Of a stretch of DNA of 64,000 bases, positions 17,560-28,109 are shown piece after piece. The DNA comes from Erythrobacter sp. (lineage in GTDB: Bacteria; Pseudomonadota; Alphaproteobacteria; Sphingomonadales; Sphingomonadaceae). Each line of letters starts with the position of its first letter. The first letter of the stretch is position 1. Location: contig NZ_CP050265.1 of the NCBI RefSeq assembly GCF_011765465.1, forward strand, positions 2,068,501 to 2,132,500, written 5' to 3'. Under the pieces are notes generated by a model, which did not search any database, had not been told where the DNA came from, and saw only the letters and a program-made list of their open reading frames with translations. A program made the position numbers and the translations under genes.

Positions 17560-18999
17560 ATGCACGATATCCGCCTGATCAGGGACGATCCCGAGGGCTT
17601 CGATGCCGGCCTCGCCCGGCGCGGCGCGGAGCCGGTCGCTAAGACGCTCCTCGCGCTCGACGAGCAACGCCGCGCGCTCACCACCCGCCTGCAGGAAGCC
17701 CAGAGCCGCCGCAACGAAGCCTCCAAGGCGATCGGCAAGGCGATGGGACAGGGCAACACCGAAGAGGCCGAAAAGCTCAAGGCCGAGGTTGCCGAACTGA
17801 AGCAGGCCATGCCCGAAATGGAAGAGCGGCTGGCGAAGGTTTCGGCCGAACTCGACCACGCGCTTGCGATCATCCCGAACATCCCCGCCGCCGACGTGCC
17901 CGAAGGCGCTGACGAGGAAGACAATGTCGAGGTCTCCCGCTGGGGAACCCCGCGCGAATTCGACTTCGAGCCGAAGGAACACGCCGACATCGCGCCCGCG
18001 CTCGGCATGGAATTCGAGACCGGGGCCAAGCTGTCGGGCGCGCGCTTCACCTTCCTGCGAGGCGACATGGCGCGCCTGCACCGCGCGCTCGGCCAGTTCA
18101 TGCTCGACAGGCAGGTGGGCGAGAACGGCTACACCGAATGCAACCCGCCCGTGCTGGTCAAGGACGAGGCGATGTACGGGACCGACAAGCTGCCCAAGTT
18201 CGCCGAAGACAGCTTTCAGACCGCAATCGAGATCGACCACGCTAGCTTTAAGGCGCAACTAATCGAAATTGCATCAAAACAAGTTGCGGCAAAGCGATTG
18301 GGCGACGATGAATCTGAGATCGAGCTTCTTGATCGGCTAGCGGGTATGGCAGCCGATCAGGCTAAGGAATTGCGAAGCGGAGGCCGCCGCTGGCTAATAC
18401 CCACCGCCGAAGTCTCCCTCACCGCGAGCGTCATGGGCGACATCCTCGACGCCGATGCCCTGCCCATCCGCCTGACCGCGCTCACCCAGTGCTTCCGCTC
18501 CGAAGCGGGCGCGGCGGGGCGCGATACGCGGGGCTTCATCCGCCAGCACCAGTTCGAGAAATGCGAGCTCGTCAGCATCGTGAAGCCCGAGGAGTCCGAG
18601 GCCGAACATCAGCGGATGCTCGCCTGCGCCCAAGGCGTCCTCGAGGCGCTCGGCCTGCCCTATCGCACCATGCTCCTTTGCACCGGCGACATGGGCTTCG
18701 GCGCGCGCAAGACCTATGATCTCGAGGTATGGCTCCCCGGACAGGGCGCATGGCGCGAGATTTCGTCCTGCTCCAACACCGGCGATTTCCAGGCGCGGCG
18801 GATGAAGACCCGCTACCGTCCGGAAGGCGAGACGAAGAAGACCGAATTCGTCCATACCCTCAACGGGTCGGGCCTCGCCGTGGGCCGCACCCTCGTCGCG
18901 GTGATCGAGAACTACCAGGAAGCCGATGGCAGCGTGGCCATTCCCGAGGCACTCCACCCCTACATGGCCGGCACGACCCGGCTGGAGCCGAAATCCTGA
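17560..18999 (+). CDS. serS: Seryl-tRNA synthetase with an in-frame insertion
   Basis: SerRS charges tRNA-Ser (and tRNA-Sec) with serine. The N-terminal coiled-coil tRNA-binding arm (about 25-110) is followed by the class II catalytic domain with motif 2 [14 protein letters not shown] and motif 3 [11 protein letters not shown]. The length is 479 residues against the usual 420-430. The excess lies between SFQT (218-221) and WLIPTAEV (from 278): about 55 residues, rich in Ala/Glu/Lys, coded by DNA of about 51% GC with codons rare here (CTA, ATA, TTG). Motifs on both sides are intact, so the enzyme is probably functional. The stop overlaps the surE start (TGATG). Confidence 0.96.
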   Translation: MHDIRLIRDDPEGFDAGLARRGAEPVAKTLLALDEQRRALTTRLQEAQSRRNEASKAIGKAMGQGNTEEAEKLKAEVAELKQAMPEMEERLAKVSAELDHALAIIPNIPAADVPEGADEEDNVEVSRWGTPREFDFEPKEHADIAPALGMEFETGAKLSGARFTFLRGDMARLHRALGQFMLDRQVGENGYTECNPPVLVKDEAMYGTDKLPKFAEDSFQTAIEIDHASFKAQLIEIASKQVAAKRLGDDESEIELLDRLAGMAADQAKELRSGGRRWLIPTAEVSLTASVMGDILDADALPIRLTALTQCFRSEAGAAGRDTRGFIRQHQFEKCELVSIVKPEESEAEHQRMLACAQGVLEALGLPYRTMLLCTGDMGFGARKTYDLEVWLPGQGAWREISSCSNTGDFQARRMKTRYRPEGETKKTEFVHTLNGSGLAVGRTLVAVIENYQEADGSVAIPEALHPYMAGTTRLEPKS

Positions 19000-19763
19000 T
19001 GCGCATCCTTGTCACCAATGACGACGGCTACCATGCCCCCGGCCTTGCCGTGCTGGAGGAGATCGCCGGGCAGTTCTCCGACGACGTGTGGGTCTGCGCC
19101 CCGTCCGAGGAACAGTCGGGTGCGGGCCATTCGCTCACGCTAAACCACCCGGTGCGGCTGCAGAAATTCGCAGAGCGGCGCTATGCCGTGACCGGAACAC
19201 CGACCGACAGCGTGATGCTGGCCTTGCGCGAAGTGCTCGACACGCCGCCCGATATCATCCTGTCGGGGGTAAATCGCGGGGCCAATCTCGGCGACGACAT
19301 CACCTATTCGGGCACAGTTTCGGCCGCGATCGAAGGGGCGCTCGCAGGGGTGCGCTCGATCGCATTGAGCCAGGTCTACAACGGCGAGACGCACGGGACC
19401 GAGGAGGAATTCGCCGCCGCGCGCGAATGGGGACCGAAAGTGATCGCCCCGCTGCTCGACGCGCCGTTTGCCGAGCGCACGCTCGTCAATGTCAATTTCC
19501 CGCCCCGCCCGGCGGGCGAGGTGCGCGGCATCCGGGTCGCGCGGCAGGGCTTCCACGATTACAAGCGCGGCACGGTGGTCGAGGGGCGCGACCCGCGCGG
19601 CAAGCCCTATTTCTGGTTCGGGCTCGACCCGATCGAGCACACGCTCGACCATGGGACCGATCTAGAGGCGATCGACGACGGTTATGTCGCCGTCACCCCG
19701 CTCCAGCTCGACCTCACCCATTACCCGACCATCGGCGCGCTGGCCGACCGGTTCAGCGGATAG
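18999..19763 (+). CDS. surE: 5'/3'-nucleotidase SurE
   Basis: This 254-residue metal-dependent phosphatase acts on nucleoside monophosphates. The metal-binding NDDG (7-10) at the N-terminus and the conserved SGVNRGANLGDDITYSGTV block are present. The ATG shares one base with the serS stop (TGATG at 18997-19001), so serS-surE are translationally coupled, a common arrangement in alphaproteobacteria. Confidence 0.96.
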   Translation: MRILVTNDDGYHAPGLAVLEEIAGQFSDDVWVCAPSEEQSGAGHSLTLNHPVRLQKFAERRYAVTGTPTDSVMLALREVLDTPPDIILSGVNRGANLGDDITYSGTVSAAIEGALAGVRSIALSQVYNGETHGTEEEFAAAREWGPKVIAPLLDAPFAERTLVNVNFPPRPAGEVRGIRVARQGFHDYKRGTVVEGRDPRGKPYFWFGLDPIEHTLDHGTDLEAIDDGYVAVTPLQLDLTHYPTIGALADRFSG

Positions 19764-19786
19764 GCGCGCCGGGGGGCGGCAATATC

Positions 19787-20902
19787 GTGGCGGAGGAAAA
19801 GCCTCGCAAGCTGATGACCGACAGGTCGAAGTCCGAGCCCAAGGCGCGGGCGCGGCGGCGTTTCCAGCCCCTTCGCAGACAGGTAAAGCTGCCCGTCTGG
19901 GGCGATCTCGGCATAAGGCTCGGCCTTGCGCTTTTCCTGATACTCATCGTCATCGGAATCCACTGGTGGGATCGCGAAGGGCTGGTCGACAATTTCGACG
20001 GCCACGTGAGTTTTCTCGACGTCGTCTATTTCACGATGATCTCGATCACCACGACCGGCTTCGGCGACATCGCCCCGATCAGCGACCGCGCGCGGCTGAT
20101 CGAAGCGGTGATCGTCACCCCGGTGCGCTTTGCCGTCCTCTTCATCTTCGTCGGCACGGCCTATAATTTCATCATCAAGCGCAGCTGGGAGAAATGGCGC
20201 ATGGCCCGAATCCAGGAACAGTTGACCGGCCACGTCGTGGTGCTCGGCTATGGCGTTTCCGGCTCGCAGAGCGTCGAGGAACTGATCGCGCGCGGGACCG
20301 ATGCCAGCTGCATCGTCGTGGTCGACCCGAGCGAGGAGCGGCTGGCCGAGGCCGAAAAGCTGGGCGTGAACGTCATGGCCGCCGATGCGACCCGCGACGA
20401 GACGCTGAAGGCGGTGCGGATCGGCAATGCGCAGACCGTGCTGGTTTCCGCGGGACGCGACGACACCTCGATCCTGATCGTGCTGACCGTCCGCCACCTC
20501 GCGCCCAAGGTTCCGATCAGCGTGGTCGTGCGCGCGCAGGACAACGAAGTGCTCGCAAGGCAGGCGGGCGCGAACAACGTCATCAACCCGGTGCGCTTTA
20601 CCGGCCTGCTGCTGGCCGGCAGCGCCAAGGGCGCGCATATCTCGGACTACCTTGCCGACCTCGCCTCGGTTTCGGGCCGGGTCCAGCTGGTCGAGCGAGT
20701 GGTCGACGAGAAGGAATGCGGCCGTCCGATAACCGACCTCGACAGCGGGGGAACGGGCCTCAGGGTTTACCGTAATGGCCGCGCGATCGGCTATTGGGAA
20801 GAGGAATGCCAGAGCCTTCAGAAAGGCGACATCATCGTCGAGATCGTGCCGACCGAGAACGGCACGACCAAGGGCGACGGGCACGGCGACAACCGCGAAT
20901 AG
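19787..20902 (+). CDS. Two-transmembrane potassium channel with RCK (TrkA-N/TrkA-C) domains
   Basis: This roughly 371-residue protein has a basic N-terminus, TM1 (LGIRLGLALFLILIVIGIHW) and a pore loop with selectivity filter TTTGFGD. TM2 (VTPVRFAVLFIFVGTAYNFI) and a cytoplasmic RCK domain follow, with the Rossmann motif VVLGYGVSGSQS and an acidic VVVDPSEE strand end. A TrkA-C-like domain closes the protein. It should be a ligand-gated K+ channel. The start is uncertain: GTG at 19787 has a G-rich stretch 7 nt upstream, while ATG at 19814 has GGAGG but 17 nt away. It follows surE by 23 nt. Confidence 0.9.
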   Translation: MAEEKPRKLMTDRSKSEPKARARRRFQPLRRQVKLPVWGDLGIRLGLALFLILIVIGIHWWDREGLVDNFDGHVSFLDVVYFTMISITTTGFGDIAPISDRARLIEAVIVTPVRFAVLFIFVGTAYNFIIKRSWEKWRMARIQEQLTGHVVVLGYGVSGSQSVEELIARGTDASCIVVVDPSEERLAEAEKLGVNVMAADATRDETLKAVRIGNAQTVLVSAGRDDTSILIVLTVRHLAPKVPISVVVRAQDNEVLARQAGANNVINPVRFTGLLLAGSAKGAHISDYLADLASVSGRVQLVERVVDEKECGRPITDLDSGGTGLRVYRNGRAIGYWEEECQSLQKGDIIVEIVPTENGTTKGDGHGDNRE

Positions 20903-20906
20903 CGCT

Positions 20907-21305
20907 TCAGCGCAGCAGCAGGAAGACGCCGCCCATCGCCGCCATGCCGACGAGGAAATGGCCCGCATCGATCGCGAAGAGCAGCCCGCTCCTGCGCTGG
21001 TAGAGGTAATTGATCCCCACCGCCGGGATCATCACGCCGACAGCAAAGCCCACCGCCATCATCATGACGACGTGCGGTGCCGGGTCGGTCCGCGCGACGA
21101 GGTGCCACAGCACCATCGCGACCAGCATCTCGAACAGGAAGGTGAGGGCGAAGATCACCGCCATGTTGCCCGTTCGCACGTCCGCGTCCGAAAGGCCGGC
21201 CGCGCGCTGCCATGCCTTTCCGAACAGCACGCCGTACCAGACCGCACCGACGGCGAAGAAGGCGGCGGTCCCGGCCAGCACCGGCCACAAGGCGAAATCG
21301 TTCAT
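20907..21305 (-). CDS. DUF1761 family membrane protein
   Basis: This 132-residue protein has four predicted transmembrane helices and the family features WYGVLFGKAWQ at the N-terminus and VGINYLYQRRSG near the end. Function is unknown. It converges with the K+ channel gene (4-nt gap) and diverges from rimO. Confidence 0.85.
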   Translation of the reverse strand: MNDFALWPVLAGTAAFFAVGAVWYGVLFGKAWQRAAGLSDADVRTGNMAVIFALTFLFEMLVAMVLWHLVARTDPAPHVVMMMAVGFAVGVMIPAVGINYLYQRRSGLLFAIDAGHFLVGMAAMGGVFLLLR

Positions 21306-21374
21306 GCCGTGAAACTCCGAAACAAAGCATCCTGCTAGCGCATAAGCCGCTTTGCGTGTAGAGGCGCGCGCCAA

Positions 21375-22763
21375 ATGGACACCGCCACCACTTCCCCTCC
21401 CCGGACGCTTCCCGACCAGAAACGCGTCGGCATGGTCTCGCTCGGCTGCCCCAAGGCGCTGGTCGATTCCGAGCGCATCCTCACCCGCCTGCGCGCCGAC
21501 GGCTACGCGATCAGCCCCGACTATGCGGGCGCGGACGTCGTGCTGGTCAACACCTGCGGCTTTCTCGACAGCGCGAAGGAAGAAAGCCTCGCGGCGATCG
21601 GTGAGGCGATTTCGGAAAACGGGCGGGTGATCGTCACCGGCTGCATGGGCGAGGAGGCCGATGCAATCCGCGCCGCTCATCCGCAGGTGCTGGCCGTGAC
21701 GGGCGCGCACCAGTACGAGCAGGTGGTCGAGGCGGTCCACACCCATGCGCCGCCGTCGCAAGGGCCGTTCGTCGACCTGATCCCCCAGCCGGACATCAAG
21801 CTGACCCCGCGCCACTACAGCTACCTGAAGATTTCCGAGGGCTGCAATCACTCCTGCGCCTTCTGCATCATCCCGCAGCTGCGCGGAAAGCTCGCCAGCC
21901 GCCGGATCGACGCGGTGCTGCGCGAGGCGGAAAAGCTGGTCGCGGCGGGGACGCGCGAACTGCTCGTCATCTCGCAGGACACCAGCGCCTACGGGGTCGA
22001 CATCCGCCACGAACCGCGCGCCTGGAAGGACCGCGAGGTGCGCGCGCACATGACCGATCTCGCCCGCGAACTCGGCCAGCTACGCACCGAAGAGGGCCGC
22101 GCGCCGTGGGTGCGGCTGCACTATGTCTACCCCTACCCCCATGTCGACCAGGTCATCCCGCTGATGGCCGAGGGGCTGCTGACCCCCTATCTCGACATCC
22201 CATTCCAGCACGCGAGCCCCAGGGTGCTCAAGCTGATGAAGCGCCCCGCCAACGAAGCCAAGGTGCTCGACCGGCTGAAGAGCTGGCGCGAGACCTGCCC
22301 CGACATCGCGGTGCGTTCCTCCTTCGTTGTCGGTTTCCCCGGCGAGACCGAGCAGGATTTCGCCTACCTGCTCGACTGGCTCGCCGAAGCGCGGCTCGAC
22401 CGGGTCGGTGCGTTCCGGTTCGAGCCGGTCGAAGGCGCGGCGGCCAATGCCCTGCCCGATCCCGTGCCCGAAGAGGTCAAGGAAGAACGCTACGCCCGCC
22501 TGATGGAGCTCACCGCCCGGATCAGCGCGGAAAAGCTCGCCGCCAAGGTCGGGCGCACGCTGCCCGTCATCATCGACGAGGTCGGCGAGCCCGATGAGGA
22601 CGGCGACGTGGGCGCGACGGGCCGCAGCGAGGCCGACGCGCCCGAGATCGACGGCGCGGTCCACCTGCGCGACGTTCCCCCGGACCTTCAGCCCGGCGCG
22701 ATCGTTGAGGTGACAATCGAGGATGCCGACGAACACGACCTGTTCGGGGTGATCGCCCCCTAG
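21375..22763 (+). CDS. rimO: Ribosomal protein uS12 methylthiotransferase RimO
   Basis: This radical-SAM enzyme methylthiolates the conserved Asp of ribosomal protein S12. The 462-residue protein has the MTTase N-terminal domain with three cluster Cys (SLGCPKA, NTCGF, VTGCMGE). The radical-SAM domain carries CNHSCAFC, and a C-terminal TRAM domain (about 385-462) follows. The Cys context SLGCPK is characteristic of RimO rather than MiaB. Confidence 0.96.
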   Translation: MDTATTSPPRTLPDQKRVGMVSLGCPKALVDSERILTRLRADGYAISPDYAGADVVLVNTCGFLDSAKEESLAAIGEAISENGRVIVTGCMGEEADAIRAAHPQVLAVTGAHQYEQVVEAVHTHAPPSQGPFVDLIPQPDIKLTPRHYSYLKISEGCNHSCAFCIIPQLRGKLASRRIDAVLREAEKLVAAGTRELLVISQDTSAYGVDIRHEPRAWKDREVRAHMTDLARELGQLRTEEGRAPWVRLHYVYPYPHVDQVIPLMAEGLLTPYLDIPFQHASPRVLKLMKRPANEAKVLDRLKSWRETCPDIAVRSSFVVGFPGETEQDFAYLLDWLAEARLDRVGAFRFEPVEGAAANALPDPVPEEVKEERYARLMELTARISAEKLAAKVGRTLPVIIDEVGEPDEDGDVGATGRSEADAPEIDGAVHLRDVPPDLQPGAIVEVTIEDADEHDLFGVIAP

Positions 22764-22876
22764 GAGGCGGGTCAAGAAAACGTTATCAACGCCGCATTGC
22801 CGCCCTCCCCGCGATTGGCTAGCATTGCACGAAAGGGCCCCGCGACAGGCGGCCCCTATCGAGCGGAGAGACCGAT

Positions 22877-24343
22877 TTGACCCAGTTCCACGCCGACCGG
22901 CTGCTTTTGTTCGGAGCGACCGGCGACCTTGCGCGACGCAAGCTGCTGCCCTCGCTGTGCGCGCTCGATGCGGACGGACTGCTGCCTGAAAGCCTTGCGA
23001 TCATCGGCACGGCCCGCAGCGAACTCGACGATGCGGGCTTCCGCGACATGGCCCGCAGCGCGCTGGAGGAGCACCTGCCGGCCGAACGGCGCGGAGGCAT
23101 GGCGGATTTCCTCAACCGCTTGCGCTACCAGCCGCTCGACGCCTCGACGCTGGAGGGCTTCGACGACCTTGCCGCCAAGGTCGGTCCGTTGGGCGAAGGG
23201 TCGGACACGGGCCTTGCGATCTTCCTGTCGACCGCGCCCAGCCTGTTCGGCCCGACCATCGCCGGGCTCCAGCACGCCGGGCTGACGGGCGAGAACGTGC
23301 GGATGTGCCTCGAAAAGCCGCTGGGCGACGATCTCGATTCGAGCCGCGCGATCAACGACGCGGTCGCGGAGGCTTTCCCCGAGGACCGCATCTTCCGCAT
23401 CGACCACTATCTCGGTAAGGAGACGGTGCAGAACCTCCTCGCCCTGCGCTTCGCCAACATCCTGTTCGAGCCGATCTGGAACGCCACCTATATCGACCAC
23501 GTCCAGATCACCGTCGCCGAAACCGTCGGGCTCGAGGGGCGGGTCGACTTCTACGACGGCGCGGGTGCGCTCAGGGACATGGTGCAGAACCATATGCTCC
23601 AGCTCCTCAGCCTAGTCGCGATGGAGCCGCCGACGGGCTTCGGCCCGACCGCGATCCGCGACGAGAAGGTCAAGGTCCTTCGCGCCCTTCGCCCCGCCAA
23701 GCCGGGCGAGACCGTCACCGGGCAATACCGCGCAGGCGCGATCGGCGGACAGGCCGTGCCCGGCTACGACGAAGAACTGGGCCGCGAGTCGGACACCGAG
23801 ACCTTCGTCGCGATCAAGGCCCACGTCGACAACTGGCGCTGGAAGGGCGTGCCGTTCTACCTGCGCACCGGTAAGCGGCTGCCCGAGCGCGTGACCGAAA
23901 TCCTCGTCCAGTTCCGCTGCGTCCCCCATTCGATCTTCGACGAGGCCGGGGCCGGCGGGATGGTGACGACCCATCCCAATGACCTGCTCATCGGGATCCA
24001 GCCGGAAGAGAACATCACCCTCACCCTGATGGCGAAAGTCCCGGGACTCGACGAGGACGGGGTGAGCCTGCGCGAAGTCCCGCTCGAAATCGCCATGCCC
24101 GACGCCTTCGTCGGGCAGCATCGCCGGATCGCCTACGAGCGCCTGCTGCTCGACCTCATCAAGGGCGACCAGACCCTGTTCGTGCGCCGCGACGAGGTCG
24201 AGGCTCAATGGCACTGGATCGACGCGATCCGCGCCGAATGGGCGGCGAGCGGCCTCGCGCCGCGCACCTACACCGCAGGAAGCTGGGGGCCGAGCGCGGC
24301 GATCGGCCTCGTCGAACGCGACGGAGTGAGCTGGCATGAGTAA
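22877..24343 (+). CDS. zwf: Glucose-6-phosphate dehydrogenase
   Basis: This enzyme oxidises glucose-6-phosphate to 6-phosphogluconolactone, the entry step of the Entner-Doudoroff and pentose phosphate routes. The 488-residue protein has the NADP-binding [16 protein letters not shown] and the active-site [13 protein letters not shown]. The start is TTG (22877), with AGCGGAGAG upstream and no better ATG before the conserved N-terminus. It is the first gene of zwf-edd-glk and overlaps edd by 8 nt (ATGAGTAA). Confidence 0.96.
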   Translation: MTQFHADRLLLFGATGDLARRKLLPSLCALDADGLLPESLAIIGTARSELDDAGFRDMARSALEEHLPAERRGGMADFLNRLRYQPLDASTLEGFDDLAAKVGPLGEGSDTGLAIFLSTAPSLFGPTIAGLQHAGLTGENVRMCLEKPLGDDLDSSRAINDAVAEAFPEDRIFRIDHYLGKETVQNLLALRFANILFEPIWNATYIDHVQITVAETVGLEGRVDFYDGAGALRDMVQNHMLQLLSLVAMEPPTGFGPTAIRDEKVKVLRALRPAKPGETVTGQYRAGAIGGQAVPGYDEELGRESDTETFVAIKAHVDNWRWKGVPFYLRTGKRLPERVTEILVQFRCVPHSIFDEAGAGGMVTTHPNDLLIGIQPEENITLTLMAKVPGLDEDGVSLREVPLEIAMPDAFVGQHRRIAYERLLLDLIKGDQTLFVRRDEVEAQWHWIDAIRAEWAASGLAPRTYTAGSWGPSAAIGLVERDGVSWHE

Positions 24344-26141
24344 GCTCGACGACACGATCCACCGGGTCACGCAGCGCGTGATCGAAAACTCGCGCGATTC
24401 GCGCTCCGCCTATCTCGAACTGATGAAGCGCGAGGCGGACCGCCGCCCGGACCATAAGGACATCGCCTGTTCCAACCTCGCCCACGCCTTTGCAGGCGCG
24501 ATGGAGGACCAGGAGGCGATGAAGAACCGCCGCGGACCGAACATCGGGATCGTGACGGCCTACAACGATATGCTATCGGCCCACGCGCCCTATTACCGCT
24601 ATCCCGAGCGCCTCAAGATCCACGCCCGCGAGGTCGGCGCGACCGCGCAGGTCGCGGGCGGCACGCCGGCCATGTGCGACGGCGTGACGCAGGGCGAGGA
24701 CGGGATGGAGCTCTCGCTTTTCAGCCGCGACACGATCGCCATGGCGACCGGCGTCGCGCTCTCTCACCAGATGTACGACGCCGTCGCCTGCCTCGGCATC
24801 TGCGACAAGATCGTGCCCGGCCTCATGATCGGCGCGCTGCGTTTCGGCCACCTGCCCGCGGTCTTCGTCCCCTCCGGCCCGATGCCCTCGGGCATCTCGA
24901 ACGCGCAGAAGCAGGAGACGCGGCAGAAATACGCCGCCGGAGAGATCGGGCGCGACGAACTGCTCGAAAGCGAGCTCGGAAGCTATCATTCGCCCGGCAC
25001 CTGCACCTTCTACGGCACGGCCAATTCGAACCAGATGATGATGGAGATGATGGGGCTCCACGTGCCCGGCGCGGCCTTCGTCCAGCCGGGGACGAAGCTG
25101 CGCCAAGCGCTCGACCGGGCGGCGGTGCATCGCCTCGCCGCGCTCGCCGGAACGACGGAGCGCACGCTCGCTCAGGTCGTCGACGAAAAGGCGATCGTCA
25201 ACGCCGTCATCGGCCTGCTTGCGACCGGGGGCTCGACCAACCACGCCATCCACATCCCCGCCATGGCGCGCGCGGCAGGCATCCGCATCGACTGGAGCGA
25301 CCTTGCCGAAATCAGCCGCGTCGTGCCGCTGATCGCGCGGGTCTATCCCAATGGCTCGGGCGACGTGAACCAGTTCCACGCGGCGGGCGGCATGGCCTAC
25401 GTGATCGGCGAATTGCTCGATGCAGGGCTCGCCCATGGCGACATCCTGACCGTGTGGGACGAGGGCTTTGCCGCCTATGCCAAGGAGCCCGTCTTCGAGG
25501 AGGGCTCGCTCGGCTGGGCGGGGATCGAGGCGACCCGCGACGACACCATGCTGCGCCCGGTCGCGGACCCGTTCCAGCCGGACGGCGGGATGCGCCTTCT
25601 GACCGGCAATCTCGGCCGGGCCTGTTTCAAGAGTTCCGCCGTCGAGCGCGAACGCTGGACGATCGAGGCGCCCGCGCGCGTGTTTGCCGACCAGTCCGAG
25701 GTTCTCGCCGCGTTCAAGGCCGGCGAACTCAACCGCGACGTGGTGGTGGTGGTCCGTTTCCAGGGCCCGCGCGCCAACGGGATGCCCGAACTCCACGCGC
25801 TCACCCCCTCGCTCGCCGTGCTGCAGAACCGCGGCCACCGCGTCGCGCTCGTCACCGACGGGCGGATGTCTGGGGCGAGCGGCAAGGTGCCCGCCGCGAT
25901 CCACCTCACCCCGGAGGCGAAGGGCGGCGGCCCGCTTGCGAAAGTGCGCGACGGCGACGTGATAAAGGTTTGTGCCGAGACCGGCGAACTGTCGGTCGCA
26001 GCCGACCTCGATACGCGCGAACCCGCCGCGGACCCGCCGACCCAATGGGGCGTCGGTCGCGAACTTTTCCGCATGATGCAGGCTCATGCCGACGGGGCGG
26101 AACAGGGCGCCTCGGCGATGCTGGCGCAGGCCGGGCTGTGA
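24336..26141 (+). CDS. edd: Phosphogluconate dehydratase
   Basis: Edd converts 6-phosphogluconate to 2-keto-3-deoxy-6-phosphogluconate, the signature step of the Entner-Doudoroff pathway. The 601-residue length is typical. The Fe-S cluster region and active site are seen in [47 protein letters not shown] and [17 protein letters not shown]. The start overlaps zwf by 8 nt and the end overlaps glk by 4 nt (GTGA), so the three genes are translationally coupled. Confidence 0.96.
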   Translation: MSKLDDTIHRVTQRVIENSRDSRSAYLELMKREADRRPDHKDIACSNLAHAFAGAMEDQEAMKNRRGPNIGIVTAYNDMLSAHAPYYRYPERLKIHAREVGATAQVAGGTPAMCDGVTQGEDGMELSLFSRDTIAMATGVALSHQMYDAVACLGICDKIVPGLMIGALRFGHLPAVFVPSGPMPSGISNAQKQETRQKYAAGEIGRDELLESELGSYHSPGTCTFYGTANSNQMMMEMMGLHVPGAAFVQPGTKLRQALDRAAVHRLAALAGTTERTLAQVVDEKAIVNAVIGLLATGGSTNHAIHIPAMARAAGIRIDWSDLAEISRVVPLIARVYPNGSGDVNQFHAAGGMAYVIGELLDAGLAHGDILTVWDEGFAAYAKEPVFEEGSLGWAGIEATRDDTMLRPVADPFQPDGGMRLLTGNLGRACFKSSAVERERWTIEAPARVFADQSEVLAAFKAGELNRDVVVVVRFQGPRANGMPELHALTPSLAVLQNRGHRVALVTDGRMSGASGKVPAAIHLTPEAKGGGPLAKVRDGDVIKVCAETGELSVAADLDTREPAADPPTQWGVGRELFRMMQAHADGAEQGASAMLAQAGL

Positions 26142-27112
26142 CCGACACGACCGGGGAGATCGCGGTCGCCGACATAGGCGGAACTCACGCCCGCTTCGCC
26201 CGCGCGCGCGTCGATGCGGAGGGGCGCGCGAGCCTCGGCGAACCGGTCGTATTGCGCACCGGCGACTATCCGGACCTTCCCTCGGCTTGGCGCGCTTTTC
26301 TCGAACGCGAACCCGGCTTCACGCCCAACGGCGCGGCCTTCGCGCTGGCCGGGCCGGTGGGCGAAGGTCCGTTCAAGCTGACCAATGCCGACTGGCGTTT
26401 CGACCCCGACGCGCTCCCCTCCGAACTAGGCGTTGCGCACGTCACCCTGCTCAACGATTTCGCCGCAATCGCCCACGCGGTCGCGGGGCTCGGGGCGGGC
26501 GAGCTCGCCCATCTCGCCGGACCCGAGGAACCACTGCCCGAGCAGGGGACCGTCACCGTGATCGGCCCCGGTACCGGGCTCGGCATCGCCCATTTCCGGA
26601 TGCACGAAGGCCGCGCGCTGGTGCAGGCGACCGAGGGCTCGCATATAGACTTCGCGCCGGTCTGCCCGCTCGACGACGCGATCCTCGCCGCGCTGCGTGA
26701 ACGGCACGAGCGAGTCTCGGTCGAACGGGTCATCTCGGGCGAAGGCATCGTCCATATCCAGGCTGCGATCGCCGCGCGCGAGGGCCGCAGCCCTGCGCTC
26801 ACGGAAAGCCTCGACATCTGGACCGCGGGCATGGCGGGCGAGGACGATCTCGCCGCGCAGGCCGTCGCCCACTTCATCGCAACGCTCGGCCGGATCGCGG
26901 GCGACTATGCCCTCGCCCACGGAGCGAGTGCGGTGGTGATCGCGGGCGGGCTGGGCCAGCGCCTCCAACAACACCTGAGCGCCCCGGCGTTTCACGAAGC
27001 CTTCATCGCCAAGGGTCGCTACATCAAGTTGATGAAAGCCATACCCCTCTCGCTCGTGACGCATCCCCAGCCGGGATTGCTCGGAGCGGCGCTCGCGCAT
27101 CGTGTAGGATAG
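26138..27112 (+). CDS. glk: Glucokinase
   Basis: This ATP-dependent glucokinase belongs to the bacterial Glk family (324 residues, not ROK). The phosphate-binding [11 protein letters not shown], catalytic [19 protein letters not shown] and [11 protein letters not shown] (glucose-binding Glu/His) are all present. The GTG start at 26138 lies in the GTGA overlap with edd. It supplies glucose-6-phosphate to zwf from the same transcript. The last codons lie in a 12-nt direct repeat (see 27103-27138). Confidence 0.95.
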   Translation: MTDTTGEIAVADIGGTHARFARARVDAEGRASLGEPVVLRTGDYPDLPSAWRAFLEREPGFTPNGAAFALAGPVGEGPFKLTNADWRFDPDALPSELGVAHVTLLNDFAAIAHAVAGLGAGELAHLAGPEEPLPEQGTVTVIGPGTGLGIAHFRMHEGRALVQATEGSHIDFAPVCPLDDAILAALRERHERVSVERVISGEGIVHIQAAIAAREGRSPALTESLDIWTAGMAGEDDLAAQAVAHFIATLGRIAGDYALAHGASAVVIAGGLGQRLQQHLSAPAFHEAFIAKGRYIKLMKAIPLSLVTHPQPGLLGAALAHRVG

Positions 27113-27138
27113 GCTGTAGGATTTCGTGTAGGATTTGG
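27103..27138. repeat. Three tandem 12-nt units (TGTAGGAT core)
   Basis: TGTAGGAT occurs at 27103, 27115 and 27127, exactly 12 nt apart (units TGTAGGATAGGC, TGTAGGATTTCG, TGTAGGATTTGG). The first copy codes the final Val-Gly of glk and its TAG stop. The pattern looks like replication slippage at the gene end. Confidence 0.85.
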
Positions 27139-27239
27139 CCCGCGAGGCGCTTGTTAAGGATTATCCCTGCGCCGTCCCTGCATCGGACGCGGCGCGCGCA
27201 GCACTGGCGCGCGCGCGTTCAAGGCGGCATAAAGTGCCC

Positions 27240-28109
27240 ATGACGAAACTCGCCCCCCGCCTCGCCGTGTCCGGCCTCGCCGCCGCCCTCGCGTTCGGAG
27301 CGCTTTCTGCCGCAACGGGCCTCGTCGCCGCGCAGGAAAGCGACGCGCGCGCCTCGGCCGACCGCGCGGTGGAAGCCGCCGGCGAAGTGCGCGAAGCGCT
27401 CGGGGAAATCCGCGCGGTCGATCCAGACACGATGGGCCCCTCGCTGGTGGTCGATCCCTCGCTCCCGCAGCCCTATGGGGCCGATCTCGCCCCGGGCGAG
27501 CAGCCGCAGGCCGACCTCCCGCCGATCGCCGGGAACGAGGACCGTTCGCCGCGCGGCCCGGCGACGCGTATGGTGGCGAGCCCCGTGGTGCAGGCGCTCC
27601 CCGCACCCGAAGCGGCTCCCGCCGCCCCCGCTGCCTCGGACGATCCCTTCGTCATCAAGAGCATCCTGCCGATCGAGGGCACGATCCGCTATGGCGAATG
27701 GTTCTGGGACGACAGCGCCGCGCCCGCCGAAGGCCCGCTGGTCATCACCGTCGACCTCGACGCGCGCGTCATCAGCGCCTTTCGCGGCGGTCACGAAATC
27801 GGCACGGCGGTCGCCCTGCTCGGCACGAAGCGCCACCCGACCCCGCTCGGCACCTTCCCGATCCTGACCAAGGAAAAGGACAACATCTCCGAGAAATACA
27901 ACAACGCGCCGATGCCCTGGACGCTGCGGCTGACCTGGGACGGGATCGCCATCCACGGCTCGCCCGTCATCAACGGCTATGCCAGCCACGGCTGCATCGG
28001 CGTGCCCGACCCGTTCGCCAAGAAGCTGTTCGAAGCGGCGAAGCGCGGCGACAAGGTGGTGATCACGCGCGGGCGCTATGTCGGCGTGGGCGACAGGATC
28101 CTGTCCTAG
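27240..28109 (+). CDS. L,D-transpeptidase (YkuD domain)
   Basis: This 289-residue periplasmic enzyme is predicted to form 3-3 peptidoglycan crosslinks or attach proteins to murein. It has a signal peptide (near VAA-QES), an Ala/Pro-rich linker (about 40-135) and the YkuD domain (about 165-275). His239 (IAIHGSP) and the catalytic SHGC with Cys252 are present. The usual SHGCIR reads SHGCIG here, so the conserved Arg is replaced by Gly254. The ATG at 27240 is chosen for the signal peptide. The TAG stop overlaps the convergent tilS stop at CTAG (28106-28109). Confidence 0.93.
   Translation: MTKLAPRLAVSGLAAALAFGALSAATGLVAAQESDARASADRAVEAAGEVREALGEIRAVDPDTMGPSLVVDPSLPQPYGADLAPGEQPQADLPPIAGNEDRSPRGPATRMVASPVVQALPAPEAAPAAPAASDDPFVIKSILPIEGTIRYGEWFWDDSAAPAEGPLVITVDLDARVISAFRGGHEIGTAVALLGTKRHPTPLGTFPILTKEKDNISEKYNNAPMPWTLRLTWDGIAIHGSPVINGYASHGCIGVPDPFAKKLFEAAKRGDKVVITRGRYVGVGDRILS

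Noticed and set aside
17560..18999. Frameshift or pseudogene explanation for the long serS
   Set aside because: The frame is continuous, motifs 2 and 3 are intact and the extra segment is a multiple of three, so insertion is the better reading.
19088..19786. Upstream in-frame extension of the K+ channel reading frame through surE
   Set aside because: The added residues are an out-of-frame reading of surE; the channel's own start must be near 19787 or 19814.
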